From positions 1 to 8,778 of the forward strand of contig DDXI01000025.1 of the NCBI GenBank assembly GCA_002347475.1: DNA of 8,778 nucleotides, written 5' to 3'. The stretch's first letter is position 1, and each line of letters begins with the position of its first letter. This DNA is from Peptococcaceae bacterium UBA2264. GTDB taxonomy: Bacteria > Bacillota > Desulfitobacteriia > Desulfitobacteriales > Desulfitobacteriaceae. Both the position numbers and the translations under genes were made by a program. Below the pieces are notes generated by a model. It ran no database searches. It saw only the letters and a program-made list of their open reading frames with translations, and had not been told where the DNA came from. This document shows positions 1 through 7,057 of this stretch, in pieces.

Positions 1-1787
1 CCGGCATAGTAGATCGAAAAGGAAACCAGCCAGGCAATGGAAATCGTAATTATAGGTTGGATAATCGCGTATTTCCAACTTCCGCTCTCTTGTTTAATCA
101 TCGCAATAGTGGCCAGACAAGGGATGTATAATAACACGAAAAATAAAAAGCTCAGTGCCCCGGAGGGTGTCATATACATCGGAATAGCCGAACTCAAAGC
201 ACTCTGGCCGACTCCGAACAGGGTCCCCAGGATGCCGATAATTATTTCCTTGTTCACTATGCCAAAAATTAAAGCTACAGCAAATATCCAGTGTCCGAAA
301 CCCAAAGGAACAAACAAGGGACTCAGCCAATGACCTAATTGTCCCAAGAGACTATCTGCGGAACCATAAGTTACCCCTGAAGGCAAGCTGGCTAACGTCC
401 AGACGATCAGCACCGAGCCAAAAATAATAGTTCCAGCCCTTTTAATGAACTCCCGGGTGTGAAACCAGGCATGATTGAATACATTTATAATCGATGGTTT
501 CCGGTAGGGGGGCAATTCAATGATTAAAGTGTTATCTTCTTCTTTTTTCAACAACTTGCTCAGAATCAAACTGGCGATTAAGGCTATAGTAATACTTGAC
601 AGATAAAGCAGCATGACAACAAAGACTGCTGTTCGGGGAAAAAATATACTGGTAAATAACATATAAACCGGGAGACGACCGCCACAGGATATGAAAGAAT
701 TTGTCAAAATAGCTATCAGACGTTCGCGCCTGTCTTTGATAGTTCGGGTTGCCATAATTGCCGGGACATTGCAGCCGAATCCTAAAATCATGGGAATAAA
801 GGTACGGCCTGTGATACCTATCTTTTCAAAGAGCGGATCAACCAGTATAACTGTTCTCCCCAGATATCCGCTGTCTTCCAGCAGAGCAATCATCAGAAAG
901 AGAATAAAAATAAGCGGGGCAAAGGAAAGAACAGTTCCTACTCCTCCCAACAATCCTTCGGACAGAAAGGCAGTTAACCAAACAGGCAGTTTGAGTATGC
1001 CCAGGAACCCACCCAGCCAGGCAAAAATATTGCTGATACCCGAAACCAGGGGAGCAGACAAAACAAAAACAGTCTCGAACATCAGAAACATAATGACCAG
1101 AAAAACGGGAAAGGCCGTATATTTGTTCAACAAAACTTCATCAATTCTGTCAGTCTTTTGATAGAGATTCTCGCTTGAATAGAAAGGTGTCAGTTTATCC
1201 CTGAAAAATTTGATGGATTCATCATGGTGAATCTCCTGATTTTCTTTTAATAAATCCTGCATATAGGCAGGCATTTTAAATTCTTCTTGAGTTATTTTTA
1301 AAATCTCATCCAGAAGTTTTTCTTTGTTTTCTCCCTTATTGGCTTCAAGTACTACTATAGGGATCTGCAGAATCTCCCGGATTTTCGGCACATCGATCCT
1401 GACCCCGCGTCTCTTGGCTTCTTTGTTAAAATTAAAAGCCAGGATAATCTTTTTTCCCAGAGCCAGCAATTCCAGGGTCATTAACAGATTGCGTTCCAGG
1501 GCGTTAACATCAATGGTTTGAACTACAACGGCTTGAGTCTGAGACATCAGATAATCATGGGAAACCTTTTCTTCTTCACTATAGGGGGCAATACTATATG
1601 TACCAGGCAGGTCCACAATATTTAGCACTTTGTCCTTATAAGAAATCCGGCCTTCTTTTTTTTCCACTGTTTTCCCTGGCCAATTTCCTACATGCAGGCT
1701 CATTCCTGTTAAGGAGTTCAATAGAGATGTTTTACCGGTATTGGGATTACCTGTTAATATAACATCGATCACTTCATTTTTGGTCAT
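1..1787 (-). CDS. feoB: Ferrous iron transporter FeoB, 3' end cut by window edge
   Basis: FeoB is an inner-membrane Fe(II) importer with an N-terminal GTPase domain. I read 595 codons from an ATG at 1787 with no stop before the left edge. The last residues seen (SIYYAG) resemble the usual FeoB C-terminus, so probably only a short tail is missing. Visible motifs: G1 GNPNTGKT (residues 13-20), switch I with T40, G3 DLPG (59-62), the membrane-core Cys motif GFGCNVPAI (Cys339) and the second gate motif SCGGRLPVY. The G4 motif reads NFNK (119-122) where FeoB normally has NxxD, and the G5 region reads EAN rather than SA. The linker between the G domain and the first membrane helix looks short. The start overlaps the end of feoA by 14 bases, with GGAGGTG just upstream, which suggests translational coupling. 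Identity as FeoB is very secure. Confidence 0.96.
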   Translation of the reverse strand, partial: MTKNEVIDVILTGNPNTGKTSLLNSLTGMSLHVGNWPGKTVEKKEGRISYKDKVLNIVDLPGTYSIAPYSEEEKVSHDYLMSQTQAVVVQTIDVNALERNLLMTLELLALGKKIILAFNFNKEAKRRGVRIDVPKIREILQIPIVVLEANKGENKEKLLDEILKITQEEFKMPAYMQDLLKENQEIHHDESIKFFRDKLTPFYSSENLYQKTDRIDEVLLNKYTAFPVFLVIMFLMFETVFVLSAPLVSGISNIFAWLGGFLGILKLPVWLTAFLSEGLLGGVGTVLSFAPLIFILFLMIALLEDSGYLGRTVILVDPLFEKIGITGRTFIPMILGFGCNVPAIMATRTIKDRRERLIAILTNSFISCGGRLPVYMLFTSIFFPRTAVFVVMLLYLSSITIALIASLILSKLLKKEEDNTLIIELPPYRKPSIINVFNHAWFHTREFIKRAGTIIFGSVLIVWTLASLPSGVTYGSADSLLGQLGHWLSPLFVPLGFGHWIFAVALIFGIVNKEIIIGILGTLFGVGQSALSSAIPMYMTPSGALSFLFFVLLYIPCLATIAMIKQESGSWKYAIIQPIITISIAWLVSFSIYYA

Positions 1788-2016
1788 CTGGCACCTCCAC
1801 AAGTATCATTTTGGCAATATCGTTGCGCAAGGCGACCAGAGTATTAAGACACCTGTAGATTCTGATGCTGCCGAGAGGTGATTTCCGTACAACAGTAATC
1901 TTGACACCGCTGATCAGACCCAAACTCTCCAACCGCTCTTTTACAGTATGTTCGGCATTTATCTGCTGTATGGAACCCGCTTTCCCTACCGGAATCAGAT
2001 TCAGTGTTGTGGTCAT
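1774..2016 (-). CDS. feoA: FeoA, ferrous iron transport accessory protein
   Basis: This is a small cytoplasmic SH3-like protein that works with FeoB. It has 80 residues, normal for the family. The pattern fits FeoA: an N-terminal LIPVGKAG strand, the KERLESLGLISG segment (27-37), a VVRKSPLGSIRI hairpin (42-53) and the closing VALRNDIAKMILVEV (61-75). The ATG at 2016 overlaps the stop of the upstream DUF2089-type gene by one base (TAATG), with AGAGGAGT as ribosome binding site. Its TGA lies inside the start of feoB. The gene is therefore the middle member of a three-gene operon. No FeoC-like gene is seen between or upstream of feoAB; downstream of feoB is outside the window. Confidence 0.95.
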   Translation of the reverse strand: MTTTLNLIPVGKAGSIQQINAEHTVKERLESLGLISGVKITVVRKSPLGSIRIYRCLNTLVALRNDIAKMILVEVPDDQK

Positions 2017-2795
2017 TATTTTGACTCCTCTTGGAATAATATTTCACTCATAAAACTCGGATTAATCATCAAATACCCTCTCTCATTGCGGCATACACCA
2101 GCCCAATCCAGGACAGCCGCAATTACAAAGCCGGGGCCAAAGGCAGTTTCCCCGATTTGCACACCATGTACCTTATGGGCAATATATCCTTCTACAGAAT
2201 CAAGCGGCAAATCATCACTTCCCAGCTTTGCTCCAGAGCGTGCTTTACCCTTCAGAGCTTTTCCGCCATTCCGGATAACCACTTCAAGTGCTGCCTCAAA
2301 AGCCTCCCAAGTCAGCTGGTTCAGCGGCGGAATCTTCGGAGACACCAGTCCTTTTCCCTTTGGATCATAAGTGATTGGGCACAGATCACCGCTAAACAGG
2401 GGAATCAGCGCTTGGCCGCCGCCGGCATTGAGCTTTTCTTTGATTTTCTTGACAACCAGACTATCGCTTTCTTTAACAGGCCGAATATCTGCAGTTGTCA
2501 TTAGGCTTTCGTTTTTGTCTCCAATTAGGGGAGACAGATTCAGATGATTCATAATATCCCGGAACTTCTTTTTCACGGCCGGATAAGACATACATTTTTC
2601 GTTTTGCAAAGTCTTAAAATTTCCCTGTACTTTCAGAAAGCTTTCTATAAAATCAAGCTCATCTGCGGAGAGATAATCAAACCTGCTGAGAGGAAAATCA
2701 CCATTCAATTCTAATTCGCAGTTGTCGCAATTGAGCCTGGTTACAACAAGTTTTTCATCGCAGCTGGGGCATGTTGCCACTAAGTTCTTTGCCAT
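2016..2795 (-). CDS. DUF2089-type zinc-ribbon/HTH protein with an extra C-terminal domain
   Basis: A 259-residue protein in two parts. The N-terminus has a zinc ribbon, CPSC (Cys9, Cys12) and CDNC (Cys23, Cys26). A helical segment of about residues 43-85 (SADELDFIESFLKVQGNFKTL onward to KKKFRDIM) resembles the sigma region 4-like HTH of DUF2089 proteins, which are usually only about 110-130 residues long. Residues about 110-255 form a second domain that I do not recognise, with a Gly/Lys stretch (GGKALKGKARSGAKLGSDD, 177-195) and the segments SVEGYIAHKVHG and VIAAVLDWAGVCRNERGYL. It is the first gene after a strong promoter and overlaps feoA by one base, so it is co-transcribed with the Feo system. 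I infer a role in regulating or assisting iron uptake. DNA binding is plausible but unproven. The ATG at 2795 has GGGGGAGG seven bases upstream. Confidence 0.8.
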   Translation of the reverse strand: MAKNLVATCPSCDEKLVVTRLNCDNCELELNGDFPLSRFDYLSADELDFIESFLKVQGNFKTLQNEKCMSYPAVKKKFRDIMNHLNLSPLIGDKNESLMTTADIRPVKESDSLVVKKIKEKLNAGGGQALIPLFSGDLCPITYDPKGKGLVSPKIPPLNQLTWEAFEAALEVVIRNGGKALKGKARSGAKLGSDDLPLDSVEGYIAHKVHGVQIGETAFGPGFVIAAVLDWAGVCRNERGYLMINPSFMSEILFQEESK

Positions 2796-2816
2796 CGATC
2801 TACCTCCCCCCAGTGA

Positions 2817-2845
2817 ATAATATTTTCTTTTCTTTATCTTGTCAA
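2817..2845 (-). promoter_or_regulatory. Sigma-A-type promoter of the DUF2089-feoA-feoB operon
   Basis: On the minus strand a perfect -35 TTGACA (2845-2840) is followed by a 17-base A-rich spacer and a -10 TATTAT (2822-2817). Transcription should begin near 2810, only about 15 bases before the ATG at 2795, so the 5' leader is little more than the ribosome binding site. The sequence upstream of the -35 is very AT-rich and could act as an UP element. I see no convincing Fur box overlapping the promoter. Confidence 0.75.
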
Positions 2846-2923
2846 TATAGTATATAAATAATCTATAACTATTTTCACTTTTATTATGCAGTTCATTTTG
2901 ATTGGTTTTGGTTCCTAGCAGCT

Positions 2924-4135
2924 TTACTTATTTTTTGCTTGGGAATCAGCAGGCTGGGAAACCGACAGGCCCAACTTTGCCAGGGCTTCCTGCGGCGTTT
3001 GCGCCTCTGTCTGGATAACTTCGATATTGGCATTGGAAAAGACATATGCAGGCCCTTTGCTGCTGAAATCCTTTTTGAGCAAGACAATATCGACCATTTT
3101 TTTGGTAAGGTATTCGGCCAGGAGAATCCCCTTGCCTCTTTCCACATGGATAAACGGATTGTTTAATATCTCAACTTTGGCATTAGCCTTCTCCCCTGCC
3201 TTGAAAGTTATAAGCATGAGATAAGCTGCTTCGCCGAAATGAGAGCTGATCGAGACATGATCATCAGTCAGGGGCAGGGCATAGAGAATTTCTGCTTTCT
3301 GCAAGGGTTCATAATGGATAAGGATCTTATCAATATTTTTTATTTCGGCCTGGATATCTTTTTCGATCTTATTGGCTATGAAATAAGCCTTGTCCAAATC
3401 ATGGGTTTTCAGAACAATACTAGCTTCAATAAACTTAAAGCGTCCGGAATTACGGCCTGTCAGTGTTTTAAGTTCCACAACCTGAGGTGTCTTCAGGATG
3501 ATTTTTTCTATTTTGCTCAAGGTTTCATAATCAACCGAGGCATCCAAAAGTACCTTGGCGCCATCGATGAGGATTTGCAGACCGGTCTTGGTAATAAAGA
3601 TAACAACAATCAGAGCGGCTATTCTATCCAGATGGAAACCAAGTAAACCGGAAATAATGGCCAATAAAACAACCCCATTACTAAAAACATCGATGCGGAT
3701 ATGAGCTGCATCTGCCAATAAGATGGGAGAATTTATTTTTTGGCCAATTTTCTTTTCGTATCCGGAAAACCAAAAGGTTACGATCAGGGCAAACAGGAGA
3801 CTGAATATGGCAAACCCCGGATACTTGAGTTCAACAGAGACAGTGCCTATTGCCTCCCGGGCAATTTCGTAACCACTGTAAAAAATCGCTAAAGATATAA
3901 GAACAGACAGTAAATTCTCGATTTTGTAAAGCCCATAGGGAAATGTCCTGGTTTTGCGTTTGGCTATCTTCAAGCCTGCAAATACTGTCAAAGATGACAC
4001 CAGATCGGCCAGGGTGTGAAAGGCTTCGGCCTTTAAGGCAATACTGCCGGAAATAGCCGCCGAGACGTACTTGACACTGAATATGGCCAGATTAATAAAA
4101 ATCGCCAACAGGGCTGTTCTTTCACTTGTCTCCAT
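2924..4135 (-). CDS. CDF cation efflux transporter fused to a C-terminal NifX-like domain
   Basis: This is a cation diffusion facilitator, a membrane antiporter that normally exports Zn(II), Fe(II), Mn(II) or similar ions. Counting from the ATG at 4135 (403 residues), the six-helix membrane domain covers about residues 8-200. It has HxxxD in TM2 (His40, Asp44) and HxxxD in TM5 (His145, Asp149, with Asp142 nearby), a pattern usual for zinc-type CDFs. The cytoplasmic CDF domain follows (about 200-278) and ends in ILIHYEP. After it come about 110 extra residues (282-395, beginning EILYALPLTDDHVSISSHFG) that match dinitrogenase iron-molybdenum cofactor (NifX/NifB C-terminal) domains. The gene follows the ABC importer on the same strand. 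A GTG at 4144 is in frame, but it directly abuts AAGGAA, whereas that site sits nine bases from the ATG at 4135, so I chose 4135. The metal is not settled by sequence alone. Confidence 0.9.
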   Translation of the reverse strand: METSERTALLAIFINLAIFSVKYVSAAISGSIALKAEAFHTLADLVSSLTVFAGLKIAKRKTRTFPYGLYKIENLLSVLISLAIFYSGYEIAREAIGTVSVELKYPGFAIFSLLFALIVTFWFSGYEKKIGQKINSPILLADAAHIRIDVFSNGVVLLAIISGLLGFHLDRIAALIVVIFITKTGLQILIDGAKVLLDASVDYETLSKIEKIILKTPQVVELKTLTGRNSGRFKFIEASIVLKTHDLDKAYFIANKIEKDIQAEIKNIDKILIHYEPLQKAEILYALPLTDDHVSISSHFGEAAYLMLITFKAGEKANAKVEILNNPFIHVERGKGILLAEYLTKKMVDIVLLKKDFSSKGPAYVFSNANIEVIQTEAQTPQEALAKLGLSVSQPADSQAKNK

Positions 4136-4144
4136 CCCAGTCAC

Positions 4145-4150
4145 TTCCTT
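4145..4150 (-). promoter_or_regulatory. Ribosome binding site deciding the CDF start
   Basis: AAGGAA (4150-4145, minus strand) lies nine bases from the ATG at 4135 and zero bases from the GTG at 4144. This spacing favours the ATG and shortens the protein by three residues relative to the longest reading frame. Confidence 0.6.
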
Positions 4151-4216
4151 TTTTATTATTTATCAGGTAAACTGTCTATCTCCGCCTGAGGTTATCATAT
4201 CCTCTGTAGTTAATAA

Positions 4217-4354
4217 CTATGACCCTGTTATCTTAGGTCTGTTGATCAGTTTAAATGACTTCTCATCATAGGCCTCCGGTGTCGGCAGTATAATATCCGC
4301 CTTGCTCAGTTCTGCCTGTACAGGCAGATCATAAAGGAGTGCTCCAATCGTCAT
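4217..4354 (-). CDS. Possible 45-residue small protein of unknown function
   Basis: The stretch between the permease stop (4457) and the CDF start (4135) is 321 bases and holds only this short ORF. Its ATG at 4354 has a strong ribosome binding site, GGAGGTG (4370-4364), nine bases upstream. The frame can be opened further upstream to a GTG at 4447, but that start has no suitable binding site. The product begins MTIGALLYDLPVQAELSK and ends NRPKITGS. It has no signal peptide and no transmembrane helix, and I do not recognise it. An 18-bp palindrome lies inside the ORF. It could be a real small protein in a metal-transport operon, a decayed gene remnant or chance. I see no clear promoter or terminator in the flanking bases. 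Confidence 0.4.
   Translation of the reverse strand: MTIGALLYDLPVQAELSKADIILPTPEAYDEKSFKLINRPKITGS
4311..4328. repeat. 18-bp perfect palindrome
   Basis: TCTGCCTGTACAGGCAGA reads the same on both strands. It lies about 176 bases upstream of the CDF start and inside the possible 45-residue ORF. It does not match a Fur, Zur or DtxR consensus that I know. It could be an operator or the core of an RNA structure, or it could be chance. Confidence 0.6.
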
Positions 4355-4456
4355 CAAATGCTGCACCTCCAACAAAAATGCCACCCAGCTATAATCATAT
4401 TGAGTATCTTCAATAGTAGTATAGTGGGTGGTCAAAAATAGAGTCACGGCACATAC

Positions 4457-5287
4457 TTACGCCATATTCCTTGCCTTTGATCTGAGACCAAGGATGAATA
4501 TTATCTGAGCAATCAGATAAACCAAAACAGAGATAATTACAATTGTTGCCCCGGAAGCAATATTTAAGACATATGAAACCCAAAGCCCTGTCAGGCAGAA
4601 TAAACCGGCTATGAGAACCGAAAAAAACATCCTTAATTTCAGGGATCTGGTAAGCAATGCCGCGATAGCTGTCGGTGAGGTAAACAAGGCCAGGACCAGT
4701 ATAATTCCCACAACCCGAATCAGTATTACCACAGATACTGCTACCAGTACAAAAAGCAAATAATCAAAAAAAGCTGTTTTAATTCCCATCACTGTCATAA
4801 ATTCTTCATCAAACATATAGGCTTTCCAGTAATTAAACAAAGCTATTACAGTGAATATTATCAGAAATGTCATCAAGGTCATTAAATTCAAATCGGTTTT
4901 GGTAATTGATAATATGTTTCCAAAAAGATATGAACTCAAATCAGGCGGATAGCCGGGCATTAAGGATATGAATAAAATTCCCAAAGCCATGCCAAAAGAC
5001 CAAAGCAGACCTACCTCAACATCGAAACCCGTACCTTTTTTTCTCTTAATATAGCTGATGCCCAGGGCTGCTGCTACACAGATGACAAGGGCTCCAATTA
5101 TCGGTTCAAAGCCTAATAAATAACCTAAGCCTACCCCTCCATAAGAGGTATGGGCAATTCCTCCGCTCATCATTAAGAGTTTTTTTTCGACAATAATAAT
5201 ACCGATAATACCACAGAGGACACTTGCTAAAATACCGGCCAGCACTGCATGCTGAATAAAATTATACTGAAAAACAGTTGCTGGCAT
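4457..5287 (-). CDS. Metal ABC transporter permease (ABC-3 family, ZnuB/TroC-like)
   Basis: This is the membrane subunit of a Zn/Mn/Fe ABC importer. The 276 residues are very hydrophobic, with roughly seven to eight helices (for example about 13-32, 50-80, 93-110, 135-155, 175-205, 220-240 and 245-266). The family's signature segment appears as SGGIAHTSYGGVGLGYLLG (41-59), followed by VGLLWSFGMALGILFIS (92-108). The PPDLSSYLFGNIL loop (114-126) is also typical of ABC-3 permeases. The ATG overlaps the ATPase stop by one base (TAATG), with GGGGAGGAAG upstream, so the two are translationally coupled. It is the last gene of the ABC importer unit. The family is certain, but the exact metal is not readable from the permease. 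Confidence 0.93.
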   Translation of the reverse strand: MPATVFQYNFIQHAVLAGILASVLCGIIGIIIVEKKLLMMSGGIAHTSYGGVGLGYLLGFEPIIGALVICVAAALGISYIKRKKGTGFDVEVGLLWSFGMALGILFISLMPGYPPDLSSYLFGNILSITKTDLNLMTLMTFLIIFTVIALFNYWKAYMFDEEFMTVMGIKTAFFDYLLFVLVAVSVVILIRVVGIILVLALFTSPTAIAALLTRSLKLRMFFSVLIAGLFCLTGLWVSYVLNIASGATIVIISVLVYLIAQIIFILGLRSKARNMA

Positions 5288-6090
5288 TACTCTTCCTCCC
5301 CGTGTTCTCTTAAAACTCTGTGGGGCACACCATGAGCCAGAAGATCAACAGGACAGCCACAGCCATAAAGTTGATCAATAACCTGTTCATCAATTTCGGT
5401 TTTGCCATGATATACCAGCCGAATATTCAAACAAGCCAGAGAGTGCACGTAGGTAGAAATTGCCAGCAAGTCATGCGTAACCAGGATAATAGTCATTTCG
5501 GCACTGAGTTCTTCCAGAATATTAAATATCTGATTCTTGGAAGTGACATCTACACTGGCAGTTGGTTCATCCAGCAATAATATCTTGGGATTAATAGCCA
5601 AGGCCCTGGCAATTAACATTTTTTGGAATTGGCCTCCCGACAATTCTGAGACCAGGCGATCCCTCAGATCATAGATTCCGACTTTTGCCAACAGTTCATT
5701 TGCCAGGTTCATGTCCTCATTTTTATATTTATGAAATAGGCTGATCCTGGATTTCAGTTTTCCCATCACAACTACATCCTTTACAGTAATGGGGAACATC
5801 CTGTTCAATCCTGTAATTTGGGGCACATAGCCTATCAATTTTCCTGTGTGTCCCGGTCTTTTGCCGTAAATTTCCACATGACCTGAAAATGTTTTTACCA
5901 AACCGAGGATAGCTCTAAGTAATGTTGTTTTACCACTGCCGTTAGGACCAATAATCCCCAGGTACTCCTTCTCCTTAATATCCAGAAAGATATTCTCCAG
6001 GGCAAGAATTTCACCATATTTAACAGTCAGATTATCAATTCTGATTGCTGTTTTGCCTTTATCTGCAGAATTTTTATCTGTAATGATCAT
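5287..6090 (-). CDS. Metal ABC transporter ATP-binding protein (ZnuC/TroB-like)
   Basis: This cytoplasmic ATPase powers the metal importer. All nucleotide-binding motifs are present in its 267 residues: Walker A GPNGSGKT (48-55), Q-loop Gln91, signature LSGGQ (150-154), Walker B ILLLDE (170-175) and H-loop His206. The C-terminal tail reads LYGCGCPVDLLAHGVPHRVL (241-260), which contains a CxC pair (Cys244, Cys246) and His253/His257. A related tail is, to my knowledge, common in metal-import ATPases of Clostridia and could bind metal. Its ATG overlaps the stop of the binding-protein gene by four bases (ATGA), with GAGGG six bases upstream. This marks a tightly coupled operon. Confidence 0.94.
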   Translation of the reverse strand: MIITDKNSADKGKTAIRIDNLTVKYGEILALENIFLDIKEKEYLGIIGPNGSGKTTLLRAILGLVKTFSGHVEIYGKRPGHTGKLIGYVPQITGLNRMFPITVKDVVVMGKLKSRISLFHKYKNEDMNLANELLAKVGIYDLRDRLVSELSGGQFQKMLIARALAINPKILLLDEPTASVDVTSKNQIFNILEELSAEMTIILVTHDLLAISTYVHSLACLNIRLVYHGKTEIDEQVIDQLYGCGCPVDLLAHGVPHRVLREHGEEE

Positions 6091-7001
6091 TTCAATCCCT
6101 CAGCTATCAGAGTAGTCATTTTTCTTATGTTTTCGATATAGTCTGCTGCCAACGGATCAAGCTGAATCATTTCGGCTCCGATTTCTTCGGCAAATGACTG
6201 CACCTGCCTGCCGGATATACCGGCTTGATAATATATGACTTTAATATTTTCTTTCCGGGCAAAATCAACCATTTCCTTTATATGCTGAGGTGTTGCCTCC
6301 TTGCCGCCCTGTTCCAGGGCATACATCTGCAAATCATAATCTTCTGCCAGGTAACCAAAGGCGGGATGGAAGACAATAAATTCTCTGTTTTCTAGTCCGC
6401 TGAAATCAGCTTTAATTGTTTCATCAAGTTTTTTCAATTCCAATATGTATTGTTGGGCATTCTTTTCATATATCTCCTTATTAGCCGGATCCACCGAAGC
6501 CATTTCTCTGGCGATAATTTCTATAATAACGACTACCCTTTTCGGCGAGAGCCAAATATGGGGATCCCTTAAACCCGGATATATTTCCCTGTCCGGATAA
6601 ACTTTTGCCACTTCCTCTTCAAGCCTGACGATTTTCATATCTTTTTTTTCCAGGGCTAAAGGCATTATATTGGCTGACTCAGCAGGAATTCCGATAGAAA
6701 AATAAACCTGCGCTCGACTGAACATCTCTGTTTCTCCCGGCGTTGGTTCATAATTCGTCGGACTGCCGCCGGGAGGAACCATTACTGCCACATCTGCCAG
6801 ATCTCCACAAACAGCTTTAACAAAGGTTTTCTCAGGAACAATTGATACGGCAACCAATCTTTTTCCTCCATTTACAGAAGAATATTTTTTGCCGCACCCC
6901 CCCGCAGAAATCAGGGCCAGGAATAGCAAGCAGAAGCCTAAAATTGCCCAGCATTTTATTTTATTCCCATTTATTTCTCTTCGCATGATAATATTTGACA
7001 C
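6087..7001 (-). CDS. Metal ABC transporter substrate-binding lipoprotein (ZnuA/TroA family)
   Basis: This extracytoplasmic protein captures a transition metal and delivers it to the permease. The 304 residues start with a positively charged segment and a hydrophobic core (about 18-32), then AGGC with Cys36 as likely lipidation site. The lipobox is weak because Ala rather than Leu is at -3. Family landmarks: YEPTP (84-88), DPHIWLSP (146-153, His148), FHPAFGYLA (211-219, His212) and QLDPLAADY (280-288, Asp282). Three of the four usual metal ligands are therefore present. The first, normally His in DPHxYEP, is Thr82 in SPTNYEP. There is no His-rich loop as in ZnuA of proteobacteria. The start is uncertain: a GTG at 7001 has AAGG five bases upstream, and an ATG at 6986 has AAAGGTG twelve bases upstream. 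Zn, Mn or Fe are all possible substrates. Confidence 0.9.
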   Translation of the reverse strand: MSNIIMRREINGNKIKCWAILGFCLLFLALISAGGCGKKYSSVNGGKRLVAVSIVPEKTFVKAVCGDLADVAVMVPPGGSPTNYEPTPGETEMFSRAQVYFSIGIPAESANIMPLALEKKDMKIVRLEEEVAKVYPDREIYPGLRDPHIWLSPKRVVVIIEIIAREMASVDPANKEIYEKNAQQYILELKKLDETIKADFSGLENREFIVFHPAFGYLAEDYDLQMYALEQGGKEATPQHIKEMVDFARKENIKVIYYQAGISGRQVQSFAEEIGAEMIQLDPLAADYIENIRKMTTLIAEGLK

Positions 7002-7057
7002 CTTTGCCTTAGTTATTCAGTTATCTACATGATTTATATGAAGCTGGTTCAATGTTT

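Noticed and set aside
691..1161. A 156-codon open frame on the plus strand
   Set aside because: It is antisense to the conserved membrane region of feoB, has no recognisable protein family and is rich in unlikely Arg/Pro/Ser composition; it is a shadow frame.
1948..2370. A 140-codon open frame on the plus strand
   Set aside because: It lies antisense to the DUF2089-type gene and the start of feoA, both of which are well supported on the minus strand.
2847..2872. A 26-base imperfect dyad (ATAGT, 16 bases, ACTAT) just upstream of the feo -35
   Set aside because: Only five outer bases pair and the interior does not, in a very AT-rich stretch; it does not match a Fur box and is likely chance.
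3239..3646. A 135-codon open frame on the plus strand
   Set aside because: It is antisense to the CDF transporter, whose motifs are clear; nothing in the product resembles a known protein.
7002..7057. A promoter or Zur box before the metal-binding lipoprotein gene
   Set aside because: TTGAAC is present but no good -10 stands at the right distance, and no zinc- or iron-box dyad could be found, so no site was called.
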